A DNA stretch of 64,000 nucleotides from Bacteroides sp. MSB163 (GCF_036416795.1 NZ_CP143867.1:2108001-2172000), one strand, 5' to 3'; counted from the first letter of the stretch, positions 36,708-46,766 are shown. Made by a program: numbers and translations. The notes: a model not told the origin generated them from the letters alone.

Positions 36708-37532
36708 ATGGAACGATTTTTTATATTGTTGATTTTAGCGGGGCTGTCCGTTTCGGGAGTTGCCCAAAAGAGTATGTGGCTCATAGCTGGACAGAGTAAT
36801 GCTTCCGGAATGGGTGATAGAAGAACTTCGATGAAATACTATAGCAAAGAGTGTTTCGACTATGTACAATCCGGAGATTCGTTGAAAATACTGCAGGACC
36901 CAGTAGGTGAGAACGGCAAGTATTTCGGCAAGGCGAACAGCGGCAGCATCAGTCCTTCGTTCGCGTGGAACCTTAATAAAATGACAGGTGATTCGGTTGT
37001 AGTGGTGTCTGCGGCGAGGGGAGGAAGTGCATGCTCCACTACAGGAGAGACAATCTACGGTACTTGGGCGGAAAAGGGTGTCTTGCCCTTGTTCGATGCA
37101 GCGATGGCTAAATGTAATTCTGCGATTGCCGTTACAGGATTGAAATTCAGTGGGGTGATCTGGCTTCAAGGAGAACGTGACGCAAATGCTATCAATGATG
37201 GGAAAATGGACGGTGAAGATTATGAGGCGGCGCTTCGCAATCTTATACTCCGGTTCAGAAAGCATCTCCATGATGCCGACCTTCCTTTCTATATAGTCCT
37301 CACTGGACAATATGTCGACCGTCCGCAAGAGGGCTATCATCAGGTTCGTGCGGCACAACGCAGACTGTCTGAAAAAATGCATGGAGTTCATCTTGTAGCT
37401 GCGGATCCTTGGCTTTTTCCACAGATGAATATGATGACGGATGACATCCATTACAGCCAATACGCATATAATCTTATCGGGGAGACTATAGCCCGCCAGA
37501 TTTACGAAGCAAGAAGTATTGATTCTAAATAA
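36708..37532 (+). CDS. Secreted SGNH carbohydrate esterase (SASA / sialate O-acetylesterase-like)
   Basis: This 274-residue protein has a signal peptide (SVSGVAQ). It begins with the SASA signature MWLIAGQSNASGMG (catalytic Ser in GQSN), has block GVIWLQGERDAN, and ends with the Asp-His pair in TDDIHYSQYAYN. This matches the PF03629-type deacetylases (CE6 and relatives) that remove acetyl groups from xylans, sialic acids or pectins. It is one of four esterase-type proteins in this operon. Confidence 0.85.
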   Translation: MERFFILLILAGLSVSGVAQKSMWLIAGQSNASGMGDRRTSMKYYSKECFDYVQSGDSLKILQDPVGENGKYFGKANSGSISPSFAWNLNKMTGDSVVVVSAARGGSACSTTGETIYGTWAEKGVLPLFDAAMAKCNSAIAVTGLKFSGVIWLQGERDANAINDGKMDGEDYEAALRNLILRFRKHLHDADLPFYIVLTGQYVDRPQEGYHQVRAAQRRLSEKMHGVHLVAADPWLFPQMNMMTDDIHYSQYAYNLIGETIARQIYEARSIDSK

Positions 37533-37533
37533 A

Positions 37534-38955
37534 ATGAGGAAAATGAAGAAAAAAGTAATAGCATCACTTTTTGCCATGTTTATCGGAGGAATTGCAGTAT
37601 TTGCACAGGATCCGATGGTGGAAAAAAAGAATACTGACAGTAAACCTCCTTATATCTATCCGGAGGAAAGCATTGTAAGGGAAAATATAGAAAAGTGGCA
37701 GGATATGAAATTCGGTATGTTTATCCATTGGGGAACATACAGCCAATGGGGTATAGTAGAGTCCTGGTCCATTTGTCCGGAAGCATATAAATTCTGTATG
37801 GTGAGGCCGGAAGGAATGAACTATTTTGACTATGTCCGGAAGTATGAAGATTTGAAAAAGACATTCAATCCTGTAAAATTCAATCCTGAAAAATGGGCTG
37901 GAGCGGCGGAGTATGCTGGAATGAAATATGTGATTTTCACAACTAAACATCATGACGGATTCAACATGTACGATACTCAGTACAGTGACTATAAAATAAC
38001 CGATGCCGAATGTCCGTTCCACACAGATGCGAATGCTGACATTGCAAAGGGAATTTTCGATGCATTTCGTGACAAAGGTATGATGGCAGGTGCTTACTAT
38101 TCCATAGCGGATTGGAACAATAACGACTATTGGTGGGATTATTTCCCTCCAAAAGACAGGAATGTAAATTATCCTCCTGAAATGTTCCCGGAAAAATGGC
38201 AGCGCCTAAATGACTTTATCAACAATCAGTTGAATGAACTGACCGGAGGCAAGTACGGTAACCTCGGCATGCTGTGGTTCGACCTGTGCGATGCTTCTCC
38301 TGACAGGCATCCGCAGTGGGAAAGATTCGCAAAGACGGTCAGAACCAATCAGCCTGGAATCATGATGGTGGCAAGACATACGAATACCATCTATGAAAAT
38401 TACAGGACTCCGGAACAGAAAATACCGGATCGTGCCTTGGACTATCCTTGGGAGGCTTGTATGACTATGGCTACTCAGTGGTCATACAAACCGGATGATA
38501 GTTACAAATCCGCGCATGACATTCTGACTACCCTCGTACAGATAGTTTCACGTGGAGGAAACTTTCTACTGAATGTCGGACCTGGTCCTGACGGAGAACT
38601 TGCTCCGGAGGCATATCAGCGGCTTAAGGAAATCGGTGACTGGATGCAGGTTAACTCGGAAGGCATCTATGGAACGAAAGCGATTGCTCCTTACAAAGAG
38701 GACAGAATAGCGTTTACTTCAAAAGATGACAACGTATATGCCTTTTACTTGAATGCCAAGGATGAATATATGCCGTCTGTGGTGAAAATCAGATCATTCG
38801 TTCCGGTTTCTGCCAAATCGGTATTTCTGATGGGGCATAATCGTCCCCTCAAATGGAAAAAAACTGGAGACGGAATAGAAATAATCATACCGGAGTCTGT
38901 CAGAAAGAATCCTCCTTGCGATTTGGTCTGGGGTTTTAAATTGAAGGTTAAATAG
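37534..38955 (+). CDS. Glycoside hydrolase family 29 alpha-L-fucosidase, secreted
   Basis: From ATG 37534 the product is 473 residues with a signal peptide (GIAVFAQ); the frame extends to a TTG inside the preceding gene. The GH29 barrel shows MKFGMFIHWGTYSQWGIVESW, VIFTTKHHDGFNMYDTQYSDY and the nucleophile Asp250 in GMLWFDLCD. GNFLLNVGPGPDGELAPEA then closes the catalytic domain, followed by a C-terminal beta-sandwich. The enzyme releases terminal L-fucose by a retaining mechanism. The acid/base residue, variable in this family, cannot be assigned by eye. An in-frame ATG at 37543 is also possible. Confidence 0.93.
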   Translation: MRKMKKKVIASLFAMFIGGIAVFAQDPMVEKKNTDSKPPYIYPEESIVRENIEKWQDMKFGMFIHWGTYSQWGIVESWSICPEAYKFCMVRPEGMNYFDYVRKYEDLKKTFNPVKFNPEKWAGAAEYAGMKYVIFTTKHHDGFNMYDTQYSDYKITDAECPFHTDANADIAKGIFDAFRDKGMMAGAYYSIADWNNNDYWWDYFPPKDRNVNYPPEMFPEKWQRLNDFINNQLNELTGGKYGNLGMLWFDLCDASPDRHPQWERFAKTVRTNQPGIMMVARHTNTIYENYRTPEQKIPDRALDYPWEACMTMATQWSYKPDDSYKSAHDILTTLVQIVSRGGNFLLNVGPGPDGELAPEAYQRLKEIGDWMQVNSEGIYGTKAIAPYKEDRIAFTSKDDNVYAFYLNAKDEYMPSVVKIRSFVPVSAKSVFLMGHNRPLKWKKTGDGIEIIIPESVRKNPPCDLVWGFKLKVK

Positions 38956-38985
38956 AGTGTTCCGAATTATTGATTCCATTTTGAG

Positions 38986-40260
38986 ATGAAGCTTTTTTTC
39001 TTTGTAATTTTGTCTGCGATGACTTTCTGCCCGGTGTGGCCTAGTACCGGAAAACTGCCGGATGTTCCGTCCGTGCTGTTTCTTGGAGTGGATTTCCCTG
39101 AAGAAAGTGCCACCTATATTGAAGACCAAATTGCTTCCGGGCTGAAAATACTGGATTTGACAGACAGCCCGGAAGTAACATACCGCTGTGTAAGGGGAAT
39201 AAAGGAAGCGGCGGAGGTCATATCTACGGAAAAAACAGGAAGATATAGAGTGTTTGTCATACAATGTAGAGATTTGGAGACTAATGAGAATACTTTCCGT
39301 AAAATCCGCTTAATGGCTTCCAGGCAAAATACCGACATATTATGGATGACATCCGATACGGCTCAGATTGTTTCCTGTAATTGTGATTTTGCTGATTATG
39401 AGGGCTTTTGCGCCAATCAGAAAAGTTATGACTGGAAGCGGTGCATATCATATATCGCAGATGCCGTGTCTCAATGGTGGACCGGTATGGCAGAAGGAAA
39501 TAGAGGTATTGAAAGGCTGCCTGTATGGCAGGGCGAAATTCCTGATTATGAATATTCCGGGCCGGAATATATCAATTCAATAGCGCGTATCGACAGGATT
39601 TCCGAACCGGAATTGGAAGTTTTCCTTCCTCGTCAGTCAGGAAAGTCTCCGGTGGTAATCTTTTTTCCGGGAGGAGGATTGAGCTATACTGGCTTTATCA
39701 GAAATGCGCGTGAGGCGGCAGAGCTGCTGAGGCCATATGGAGTTGCGGTAATCGGTGTAAAATACAGGGTGAAACGTGGACTTGACGTGGCTTTGGAAGA
39801 TGCAAGACAAGCCGTAAGGAGAGTCAGAGAGAAAGCTTCCGAGTGGAATATAGATGAAAATGCAATCGGAGTAGCAGGACAGTCGGCAGGTGCGCTGATT
39901 GTATTGAGGCTGGCTTCAGCCGATTGCCCAGACGCCTCTTCGCGCCCTGACTATGTGATTCCATTAACGAGCTGGTACTACGGGAAACAGAAATGGCCGT
40001 TCAGGTTCGATGCTGAGACTCCTCCTTTTTTTATGCGTCATGCGACTAATGACAGCGGTTACGGTTTTGCACTTAGTGTCAGGGAAAAACTCTTGGAGGC
40101 CGGAGTTGCATTGGATTGGAAGACGGTCGATGATGGGGGACACGGAGCTTTTGAAATCACTGTCGATGGTTATGGACATGACTGGACGGCCGAACTGGTA
40201 GAATGGATGAGAAAAAATAAAATATTGAAAACCGATAATCATGAAAAAGAAGTTGATTAG
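38986..40260 (+). CDS. Secreted two-domain esterase: unassigned N-terminal domain plus alpha/beta-hydrolase
   Basis: This 424-residue protein has a signal peptide. The first 175 residues (PSVLFLGVDFPEESATYIED, RVFVIQCRDLETNENTFRK) look like an alpha/beta domain; a degenerate SGNH fold is one possibility, but there is no clear GDS serine. The second half (about 195-415) is a BD-FAE/Abhydrolase_3-like esterase with PVVIFFPGGGLSYTG, GVAGQSAGALIVLRLASA and a late His in DDGGHGAFEI. The 3' end overlaps the GH127-like gene by 20 nt. A double esterase or an esterase with a binding domain is the likely reading. Confidence 0.7.
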   Translation: MKLFFFVILSAMTFCPVWPSTGKLPDVPSVLFLGVDFPEESATYIEDQIASGLKILDLTDSPEVTYRCVRGIKEAAEVISTEKTGRYRVFVIQCRDLETNENTFRKIRLMASRQNTDILWMTSDTAQIVSCNCDFADYEGFCANQKSYDWKRCISYIADAVSQWWTGMAEGNRGIERLPVWQGEIPDYEYSGPEYINSIARIDRISEPELEVFLPRQSGKSPVVIFFPGGGLSYTGFIRNAREAAELLRPYGVAVIGVKYRVKRGLDVALEDARQAVRRVREKASEWNIDENAIGVAGQSAGALIVLRLASADCPDASSRPDYVIPLTSWYYGKQKWPFRFDAETPPFFMRHATNDSGYGFALSVREKLLEAGVALDWKTVDDGGHGAFEITVDGYGHDWTAELVEWMRKNKILKTDNHEKEVD

Positions 40261-42184
40261 ATTGTTTATTGCGGTCGGTCTTGTCTTGGGGTTTGGCTCA
40301 TGTGCTGATGTGACTGACACTCCTGAATATTATGGAGTATATAAGGAAGCGAATATAGAAAATATAAGGCCGTCCTCGTGGTTAAGAGAAATATTACAGA
40401 GACAGAGAGATGGCCTCGGGCTTAACCGCAAGGAGTCAGGCTATCCTTATAACACATGTCTGTGGAATGGAATAATCCCGAAGGGAGGAAATCCGATTGC
40501 GAAAGGCTGGTGGCCTTATGAACAGTCGGGATATATGATTGACGGTCTGTATAGGTGTGGAATATTCCTGAGAGACAGTGTACTTATGCAGCTCGGTTCC
40601 GACAATGTCGGATATGTCTTGACCCATCCCCGGGCCAACGGAATGCTAGGTCCGGAAACCCTTGGTGAGAACCAGTGGGCATTTTCTGTATTCGCACGGA
40701 CGCTGCTTGCATATTACGACTATACCGAAGACGACAGGATTCCGGTTCTGCTGAAAAAACATTTTTCTGCTTTGAATGATACTTTGACCAACAGGCAGAC
40801 TTGTATCATAGAAAGCATGTGCAAAATGTATTCATATACGGGCGACAAGGAAATCCTGCAGAAAGCCGGGCATATTTGGGACCTGTTCAGTATGAACGGG
40901 GGAACAAAAGACAATGAAGTGTTCATCCATGGGGATATGGTCTCTTCAAAGCCGATTGACGTACATGGTGTGACGGCAGCTGAAGTTTCCAAACAGCCGT
41001 TGATTCTGTATCTTTATACCGGTAGGCAAGAATATCTCGATGCCGCGCTTGGTTTCTATTCTTCCGTGGAACGGGAAAACGAACTTCCAGATGGGATACC
41101 GGCTTCATATGAAAGCTTGTTTCCTAAGCATGCGGAAGCGCTGCATGAGACCTGTGATATCAGTGACTTCATATGGAGTTACGGTTACATGCTGATGGCA
41201 ACCGGAGATGTCAAGTGGGCGGATAAGATGGAATCAGCTGTGTATAATGCAGCCTTGGGAGCTATTAATAAAGATTTTAAGGCTTTGCAGTACTTCTCAT
41301 CTCCGAATCAGTTATTGGCAACTGAAAAAAGCTCCATGGCTCCGTACGGTGAAGAGGGCTTGTCGCGTCAGGCTTACAGACCGGGCTTTGACGTCGAATG
41401 TTGTTCCGGCAATGTCCACAGGATGTTTCCGAATTATATTTCAAGGATGTGGCTGAATGGTGACGAGCATGAGATAGTTGCCGCTTTGTACGGTCCGTCG
41501 GAATATAGGACAGAAATTAATGGCACAAAAGTATGTATAACGGAAGATACTTCTTATCCTTTCTCCGGGAAAATAACATTCAGGTTTGCTCTCGACGGTG
41601 CCCCTGTCAGAATACCGTTTACCGTGAGAATTCCATCATGGGTAGAGAATGCAAAGTTGACAGTCAATGCAGAACAGCCGAAAGAATATCATGCAGGAGG
41701 GTTCAGTACGATAGAAAGACGATTTAAGGATGGGGATGTCGTAGAATTGGACATCGATATGAAACCGAGGACAGAGAAAAGAACTGATGCCGGAATTAAT
41801 GTATATATGGGGCCATTGCTGTATTCTGTAGATATTGATGAGAATGTTGAGATCATAAAGGACCAGTTCAAGACATCGGTAGCTTTTCCTGCATATAACG
41901 TGACCCCTGCTTCTAAGTGGAATTTCGGTCTGCCTGAAAATCCTGAAATAACAGTGGTGAACACAGGGAAAGAAGGATTCCCGTGGACACCAGATTCAAC
42001 ACCTGTCAAGCTTAAAGTAACTGCATTTGAAATTCCTGAATGGCGACTTTTGGGTGATACGACTCCTGGGCTACCCGAAGAAAAAAATCAGGTATCGTCA
42101 GAATGTGAAGAGATAGAAATGGTACCGTCCGGATGTACAAGGATAAGAATGACGACGCTTCCGGTGGTTGAATATTGTAAATGA
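40241..42184 (+). CDS. GH127-type (DUF1680) beta-L-arabinofuranosidase-like lipoprotein
   Basis: This 647-residue protein has a lipobox (LGFGSC21). It has an (alpha/alpha)6 barrel and C-terminal beta-domains of the DUF1680 family. The zinc and catalytic residues of GH127 are conserved: Glu303 and Cys305 in HETCDIS, and Cys387-Cys388 in ECCSGNVHR, where one cysteine is the catalytic nucleophile. Characterised relatives (GH127, GH146) cleave beta-L-arabinofuranosides of plant glycans such as hydroxyproline-linked arabinans and pectins. The start overlaps the esterase gene and the stop overlaps the GH3 start (ATGA). Confidence 0.88.
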   Translation: MKKKLIRLFIAVGLVLGFGSCADVTDTPEYYGVYKEANIENIRPSSWLREILQRQRDGLGLNRKESGYPYNTCLWNGIIPKGGNPIAKGWWPYEQSGYMIDGLYRCGIFLRDSVLMQLGSDNVGYVLTHPRANGMLGPETLGENQWAFSVFARTLLAYYDYTEDDRIPVLLKKHFSALNDTLTNRQTCIIESMCKMYSYTGDKEILQKAGHIWDLFSMNGGTKDNEVFIHGDMVSSKPIDVHGVTAAEVSKQPLILYLYTGRQEYLDAALGFYSSVERENELPDGIPASYESLFPKHAEALHETCDISDFIWSYGYMLMATGDVKWADKMESAVYNAALGAINKDFKALQYFSSPNQLLATEKSSMAPYGEEGLSRQAYRPGFDVECCSGNVHRMFPNYISRMWLNGDEHEIVAALYGPSEYRTEINGTKVCITEDTSYPFSGKITFRFALDGAPVRIPFTVRIPSWVENAKLTVNAEQPKEYHAGGFSTIERRFKDGDVVELDIDMKPRTEKRTDAGINVYMGPLLYSVDIDENVEIIKDQFKTSVAFPAYNVTPASKWNFGLPENPEITVVNTGKEGFPWTPDSTPVKLKVTAFEIPEWRLLGDTTPGLPEEKNQVSSECEEIEMVPSGCTRIRMTTLPVVEYCK

Positions 42185-44403
42185 AATTTAAAATTAAAGT
42201 AATTATGAGTAGAATTACGATGACTGTATTGTCTGTCCTTTTTTTGATATCCGCGTGTACATCAGGATCCAAAACGGGAACTAACAGACAATTGCCCGTT
42301 TATCTTGATGAATCCAAAACGATAGACGAGAGAGTAGAAGATATTATTCCGCGTCTTACACTGGAAGAAAAGGTGGCATTATGTCATGCTCAGTCCAAAT
42401 TCAGTTCTCCCGGAGTGCAACGACTCGGTATTCCTGAGTTGTGGATGAATGACGGGCCGTTCGGTGTAAGAAGCGAAGTCCTTTACAACAGTTGGACAAA
42501 AGCGGAAACTACCAATGATTCCTGTACGGCATTTCCGGCTCTTACGGTTCTTGCATCCAGCTGGAATACGGAACTTGCGTCTCAATACGGTCAAGCTCTC
42601 AGTGAAGAGGCGAACTATCGGGAAAAAGACGTTCAGCTTGCTCCGGGAGTAAATATCGCAAGGACACCTCTTAACGGAAGAAACTTCGAGTATATGGGTG
42701 AAGATCCTTTTTTAGTTTCGAAAATTGCTGTTCCGTATATCAAAGCCATTCAGGATAACGGTATTGCTGTATGTGTGAAGCACTTTGCACTTAATAATCA
42801 GGAGTATCAGAGAGATACCATTAATGTAGAAGTGTCTGAAAGGGCACTGCGAGAGATTTATCTTCCTGCCTTTAAAGCTGCTGTAACAGAGGCTGGGGCA
42901 TGGTCTGTAATGGGGGCATATAATAAATTCAGAGGACAATACTGCTGCCACAATAACTATCTCATCAATGATATTCTTAAAGAGGAGTGGAAATTTGACG
43001 GAGCAGTCATCTCGGACTGGAGCGGAACAAAGAATGCGTATGAGGCTGCAATGAACGGACTTGATATAGAAATGGGAACATTAAAGCCATATAATAAGTA
43101 TTATATGGCCGATTCTCTCCTGTATTTTGTTCGTAATGGCAAAGTACCTATGGAAAAACTTGACGATAAGGTCAGACGTGTTCTTAAACTTAATCTAAGA
43201 ACGGCAATGAACCGCAATCGCCCTTGGGGAAGTTTTAATACGAAAGAGCATACTGACTTGGCACGCCATATTGCAGAGCAAGGGATTGTATTGTTGAAAA
43301 ATCGCGATAATATTCTTCCGGTAGATACTAAAAAATGCAGGAAAATAGCTGTAATAGGGGAAAATGCTGTCAGAACCCATGCCAGTAATGGAGGTGCTGC
43401 TGCTCTTAAACCAAGATATGAAATTACTCCGCTTGCGGGTATCGAATCGCGTTTTGGAAAAGAAGTGGAAGTGTCTTTTGCAAGGGGATATAGTGCTTAT
43501 ACTCCAATGATAGACGGAAGGATCGCTTCTCCGGCTTATGACAATATGCAGTTGGCGGTAGAAGCGGTAAAACTTGCTAGAGAAAGTGATCTTGTGATAT
43601 TTGTGGGAGGTCTTAATCATAACTGGAGGCAGGACAGCGAAGGATATGACAGAGAATTGTACAGCCTTCCTTATGGACAGCCGGAACTCATACGTAGAAT
43701 CCTCGAAGTGAACAGTAATGTCGTGCTGGTTCTTGTTTCCGGAAATGCCGTGGATTTGCGTTTTGCTGAAGATGTCCCATCCATTGTGCAGGCATGGTAC
43801 TGCGGTTCCGAGTCAGGACATGCCATAGCTTCCGTGTTGTCCGGAGATGTCAATCCGTCAGGCAAACTACCTATCTCATTTCCTGCAACCCTTGAAGATT
43901 GCGGAGCGCATGCGTTTGGGCCCGAAACATATCCGGGAGTTAATGAAACCGTGACATATTCAGAAGATATCTATGTCGGATACAGATGGTTCGATTCAAA
44001 GAATATTACCCCTATGTATGCTTTCGGACATGGTTTGAGCTATACTTCCTATGAATATTCGGATGCAGGGACCGATCGCTTCGTCTACAGTCCTGGTGAC
44101 AAGGTAAAGGTGTCATTCAGTGTGAAGAACACGGGAGCACGTGATGGTGATGAAATATCTCAGGTTTATGTTTCTCAAATCAACCCGTCTTCCGAACGGC
44201 CGGTAAAAGAACTTAAAGAGTTTGCACGCACTTCTTTGAAATCAGGTGAGTCCAAAGTGGTTGAAGTGGAACTTCCTGTTGATGACTGGGCATTTTGGGA
44301 TGAACAGTTGGGTGGATGGACTTTGGAAAAGGGTAGATATGACATAAGTATAGCAGCAGCTTCCGATGATATCAAATATGTAGTTAGTGTTGAAATCAAA
44401 TAA
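42181..44403 (+). CDS. Glycoside hydrolase family 3 enzyme, lipoprotein (PUL2)
   Basis: This 740-residue protein has a lipobox (LFLISAC26). GH3 domains are complete: LWMNDGPFGVRSE, GRNFEYMGEDPFL, VKHFALNNQEYQRD, the nucleophile Asp279 in GAVISDWSGTKN, the second-domain region with LVIFVGGLNHNWRQDSEG, and a C-terminal FN3-like domain (FGHGLSYTSYEYS onwards). GH3 members act on beta-glucosides, beta-xylosides or alpha-L-arabinosides; specificity cannot be read here. It is only distantly similar to the PUL1 GH3. Start 42181 overlaps the upstream stop; ATG 42205 is an alternative. Confidence 0.92.
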   Translation: MKFKIKVIMSRITMTVLSVLFLISACTSGSKTGTNRQLPVYLDESKTIDERVEDIIPRLTLEEKVALCHAQSKFSSPGVQRLGIPELWMNDGPFGVRSEVLYNSWTKAETTNDSCTAFPALTVLASSWNTELASQYGQALSEEANYREKDVQLAPGVNIARTPLNGRNFEYMGEDPFLVSKIAVPYIKAIQDNGIAVCVKHFALNNQEYQRDTINVEVSERALREIYLPAFKAAVTEAGAWSVMGAYNKFRGQYCCHNNYLINDILKEEWKFDGAVISDWSGTKNAYEAAMNGLDIEMGTLKPYNKYYMADSLLYFVRNGKVPMEKLDDKVRRVLKLNLRTAMNRNRPWGSFNTKEHTDLARHIAEQGIVLLKNRDNILPVDTKKCRKIAVIGENAVRTHASNGGAAALKPRYEITPLAGIESRFGKEVEVSFARGYSAYTPMIDGRIASPAYDNMQLAVEAVKLARESDLVIFVGGLNHNWRQDSEGYDRELYSLPYGQPELIRRILEVNSNVVLVLVSGNAVDLRFAEDVPSIVQAWYCGSESGHAIASVLSGDVNPSGKLPISFPATLEDCGAHAFGPETYPGVNETVTYSEDIYVGYRWFDSKNITPMYAFGHGLSYTSYEYSDAGTDRFVYSPGDKVKVSFSVKNTGARDGDEISQVYVSQINPSSERPVKELKEFARTSLKSGESKVVEVELPVDDWAFWDEQLGGWTLEKGRYDISIAAASDDIKYVVSVEIK

Positions 44404-44404
44404 T

Positions 44405-45229
44405 ATGCGAAAATTATTTTTAATCATTTTAATAACGCTGGGTTCTGTGCTTGTCAATGCACAGAACTTGGTTCTACCACTATATGGTGAGGCTGAATTT
44501 GAGAAGATTGCTTCCCTTGATGATGAAATGCCTGAATTGCATGTGTACCTTACGGATAGACCGTGTAGTCAGGCAGTCGTGGTTTGCCCCGGTGGTGGAT
44601 ACAAAGGACTCTCTTTCAGTTCGGAGGGAGTCTCTGTGGCAAAATGGCTAAATCAGAACGGCATTGCAGCCTTTGTCGTCAAATACAGGATGCCGGCGGG
44701 AAGGCAAGAGGTGCCTGTCGGAGATTTGACAAGGGCTTTTGAAATAGTGATGGCCAATGCGGATAAATGGAATCTTGATTTTTGTAAAATCGGTCTGATG
44801 GGATTTTCAGCAGGAGGCCATCTTGCGGCAACGGGGCTTGTGACGTTGAAGGGTGAATTGAAACCTGATTTCGGTATTTTGGTCTATCCGGTAATATCTA
44901 TGAAAAAGAATATTACCCACCAGTTCTCAAGATTTAACCTTATGGGGAAAAGTCCATCTGAAGATACTGTAATTAAATTCTCTACGGAAGAGCAAGTTGC
45001 TGAGGATACCCCTGCGACCATTCTTTTTCACTGTTCAGATGATCCGGCAGTGAGACCAGAAAATTCCATCGTGTTCTATCAGGCATTACTGAGGAATACT
45101 GTTCCTGCTGAAATACATATCTATCCGAAAGGCAGACATGGTTGGGGCTTTATCGAGGGGGCTCCTTTTCCTTATTTCAATGAATTCAAAACTACTGTTC
45201 TGAGGTGGATTGCAGAACAGAACAACTAA
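44405..45229 (+). CDS. Secreted alpha/beta-hydrolase esterase
   Basis: From ATG 44405 the product is 274 residues with a signal peptide (GSVLVNAQ); the frame extends upstream to a GTG in the GH3 gene. It shows AVVVCPGGGYKGLSFSSEG (oxyanion loop), GLMGFSAGGHLAATG (nucleophile Ser), the Asp in FHCSDDPAVRPENS and the His in YPKGRHGWGF. The layout is that of acetyl-xylan-esterase-like PUL enzymes (BD-FAE group). Only 1 nt separates it from the GH3 stop. It likely removes acyl groups from the PUL2 glycan. Confidence 0.83.
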   Translation: MRKLFLIILITLGSVLVNAQNLVLPLYGEAEFEKIASLDDEMPELHVYLTDRPCSQAVVVCPGGGYKGLSFSSEGVSVAKWLNQNGIAAFVVKYRMPAGRQEVPVGDLTRAFEIVMANADKWNLDFCKIGLMGFSAGGHLAATGLVTLKGELKPDFGILVYPVISMKKNITHQFSRFNLMGKSPSEDTVIKFSTEEQVAEDTPATILFHCSDDPAVRPENSIVFYQALLRNTVPAEIHIYPKGRHGWGFIEGAPFPYFNEFKTTVLRWIAEQNN

Positions 45230-45239
45230 ATTTTATAAT

Positions 45240-46628
45240 ATGATTAGAACTCTGTTATTGGCAGTTTGGCTTATGTTTATGCTTGCTCCTGCCAGCCTTG
45301 CTGTAGAAAAAGAAAAAATCAAGGTTGCTTGTATTGGCAACAGCATCACTTTCGGTGCAGGTTTATCCAATCAGGCAAGGGACAGCTATCCTGCGGTGCT
45401 TGGGCAAATGCTCGGTTCCGGTTATGACGTGAGAAACTTCGGAGTTAGTGGCACCACTGTGCTTTCTTCCGGAGACAGTCCCTACATAAATACCCGCGTG
45501 TATAAACAGGTATTTGATTTTCAACCAGATATAGTGTTTGTTAAATTCGGTACCAATGATTCAAAGGGTGGTAATTGGAAGCATAAGGATGAGTTTAAAG
45601 GAGACATGCAGGCTATGATTGACGTGTTCTCGGGTATGGATTCTAAACCTAAAATTTATTTGTGTCTCCCTGCTACATGCTATATTGAAAAAGGTTCGAT
45701 TAAAGACAGCGTTATAGTTCATGGTGTAATCCCTCGCATTAGGGAAGTTGCAGAGAAAAACCGTCTTGAAATAGTCGACATGCATGCCGCGACTTCCGGA
45801 ATGCGAGAACATTTCCCTGATAAACTGCATCCGGACAGGGTAGCATCTTTGGAGATGGCAAAATGTGCGTATGGGGCGATGACCGGAATTTCCAAAGAAT
45901 TCCAGCTTCAGGATTTCCCCGGGGTCAAGACTAAATGGAGGGGTTATGATAAATATGATTTCGAGTTCAACGGGAGAAAGGCTAATATAGTAGCTCCTGC
46001 CAAGCCTCTTCCCGGTAAGCCTTGGATTTGGAGGCCTGCTTTTTTCGGGGCTTTTCCTGCTGTAGATATCGCAATGCTAGCATTGGGCTACCATGTAGTG
46101 CATTATGACTTGGCATTCCTTTATGGAAGCCCGAGATCTCAGGAACTCGGAACCCTGTTTTACAATGCCATGATTAAGTATTACGGCTTTTCGGAAAAAG
46201 TTGTCCTTGAAGGATTTAGTAGAGGCGGACTCTTTGCAGTCGATTGGGCGGCAGCAAATCCGGAGAAAGTATCGTGTATCTATCTTGATGCTCCGGTGTG
46301 CGATATTACGAGCTGGCCCAGTCGTGAAAGGACTGACTTATGGCAGGAGTTTCTGCAGGAGTGGAATATCAAGGAAGAGGATATGAAAAATTTCAAGGGT
46401 AATCCTATCGACAATCTGAAACCTTTGGCAAAATCGAAGATTCCGATTATAGCTGTAGCAGGAGATAGTGATAAAACTGTGCCTTATGATGAGAATCTTG
46501 AAATTTTGGCGGCACGTTATAAAAAACTTCGGGGAGAGATTGAGGTAATCGTCAAAGAAGGTTGCGATCATCATCCTCACAGTCTTGACGCACCAGCTCC
46601 TATTATTAAATTCATATTGAACCACTAA
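45240..46628 (+). CDS. Secreted fusion of SGNH/GDSL esterase and alpha/beta-hydrolase
   Basis: From ATG 45240 the product is 462 residues with a signal peptide. Residues about 25-220 are an SGNH hydrolase: VACIGNSITFGAG (Ser), VKFGTNDSKGG (Asn) and FPDKLHPD (Asp-His). Residues about 250-460 are an alpha/beta hydrolase: RPAFFGAFPAVDIAMLALGY, VLEGFSRGGLFAVDWAAANP (Ser), AGDSDKTVPYDENL (Asp) and KEGCDHHPHSL (His). Both active sites look intact, so one polypeptide carries two esterase centres. It is the last gene of the first PUL2 operon. Confidence 0.85.
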   Translation: MIRTLLLAVWLMFMLAPASLAVEKEKIKVACIGNSITFGAGLSNQARDSYPAVLGQMLGSGYDVRNFGVSGTTVLSSGDSPYINTRVYKQVFDFQPDIVFVKFGTNDSKGGNWKHKDEFKGDMQAMIDVFSGMDSKPKIYLCLPATCYIEKGSIKDSVIVHGVIPRIREVAEKNRLEIVDMHAATSGMREHFPDKLHPDRVASLEMAKCAYGAMTGISKEFQLQDFPGVKTKWRGYDKYDFEFNGRKANIVAPAKPLPGKPWIWRPAFFGAFPAVDIAMLALGYHVVHYDLAFLYGSPRSQELGTLFYNAMIKYYGFSEKVVLEGFSRGGLFAVDWAAANPEKVSCIYLDAPVCDITSWPSRERTDLWQEFLQEWNIKEEDMKNFKGNPIDNLKPLAKSKIPIIAVAGDSDKTVPYDENLEILAARYKKLRGEIEVIVKEGCDHHPHSLDAPAPIIKFILNH

Positions 46629-46723
46629 AAAATTGTTCCACGTTGAATACAAGCGGAATCTGGTTGGACACGACTGGATTCCGCTTATTTATAAATCAAT
46701 ATATTTCTGTTCTTTACGTGTTA

Positions 46724-46743
46724 AAACGTTCCCGGGAACGTTT
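46724..46743. promoter_or_regulatory. Palindromic LacI-type operator, copy 2 (second PUL2 operon)
   Basis: This is the same perfect palindrome as at 27790-27809, all 20 bases identical, in the 232-bp gap between the two PUL2 operons. It ends 48 nt before the -7 box, as at copy 1. Confidence 0.9.
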
Positions 46744-46766
46744 GCGATGATTTATACTATAAAATG

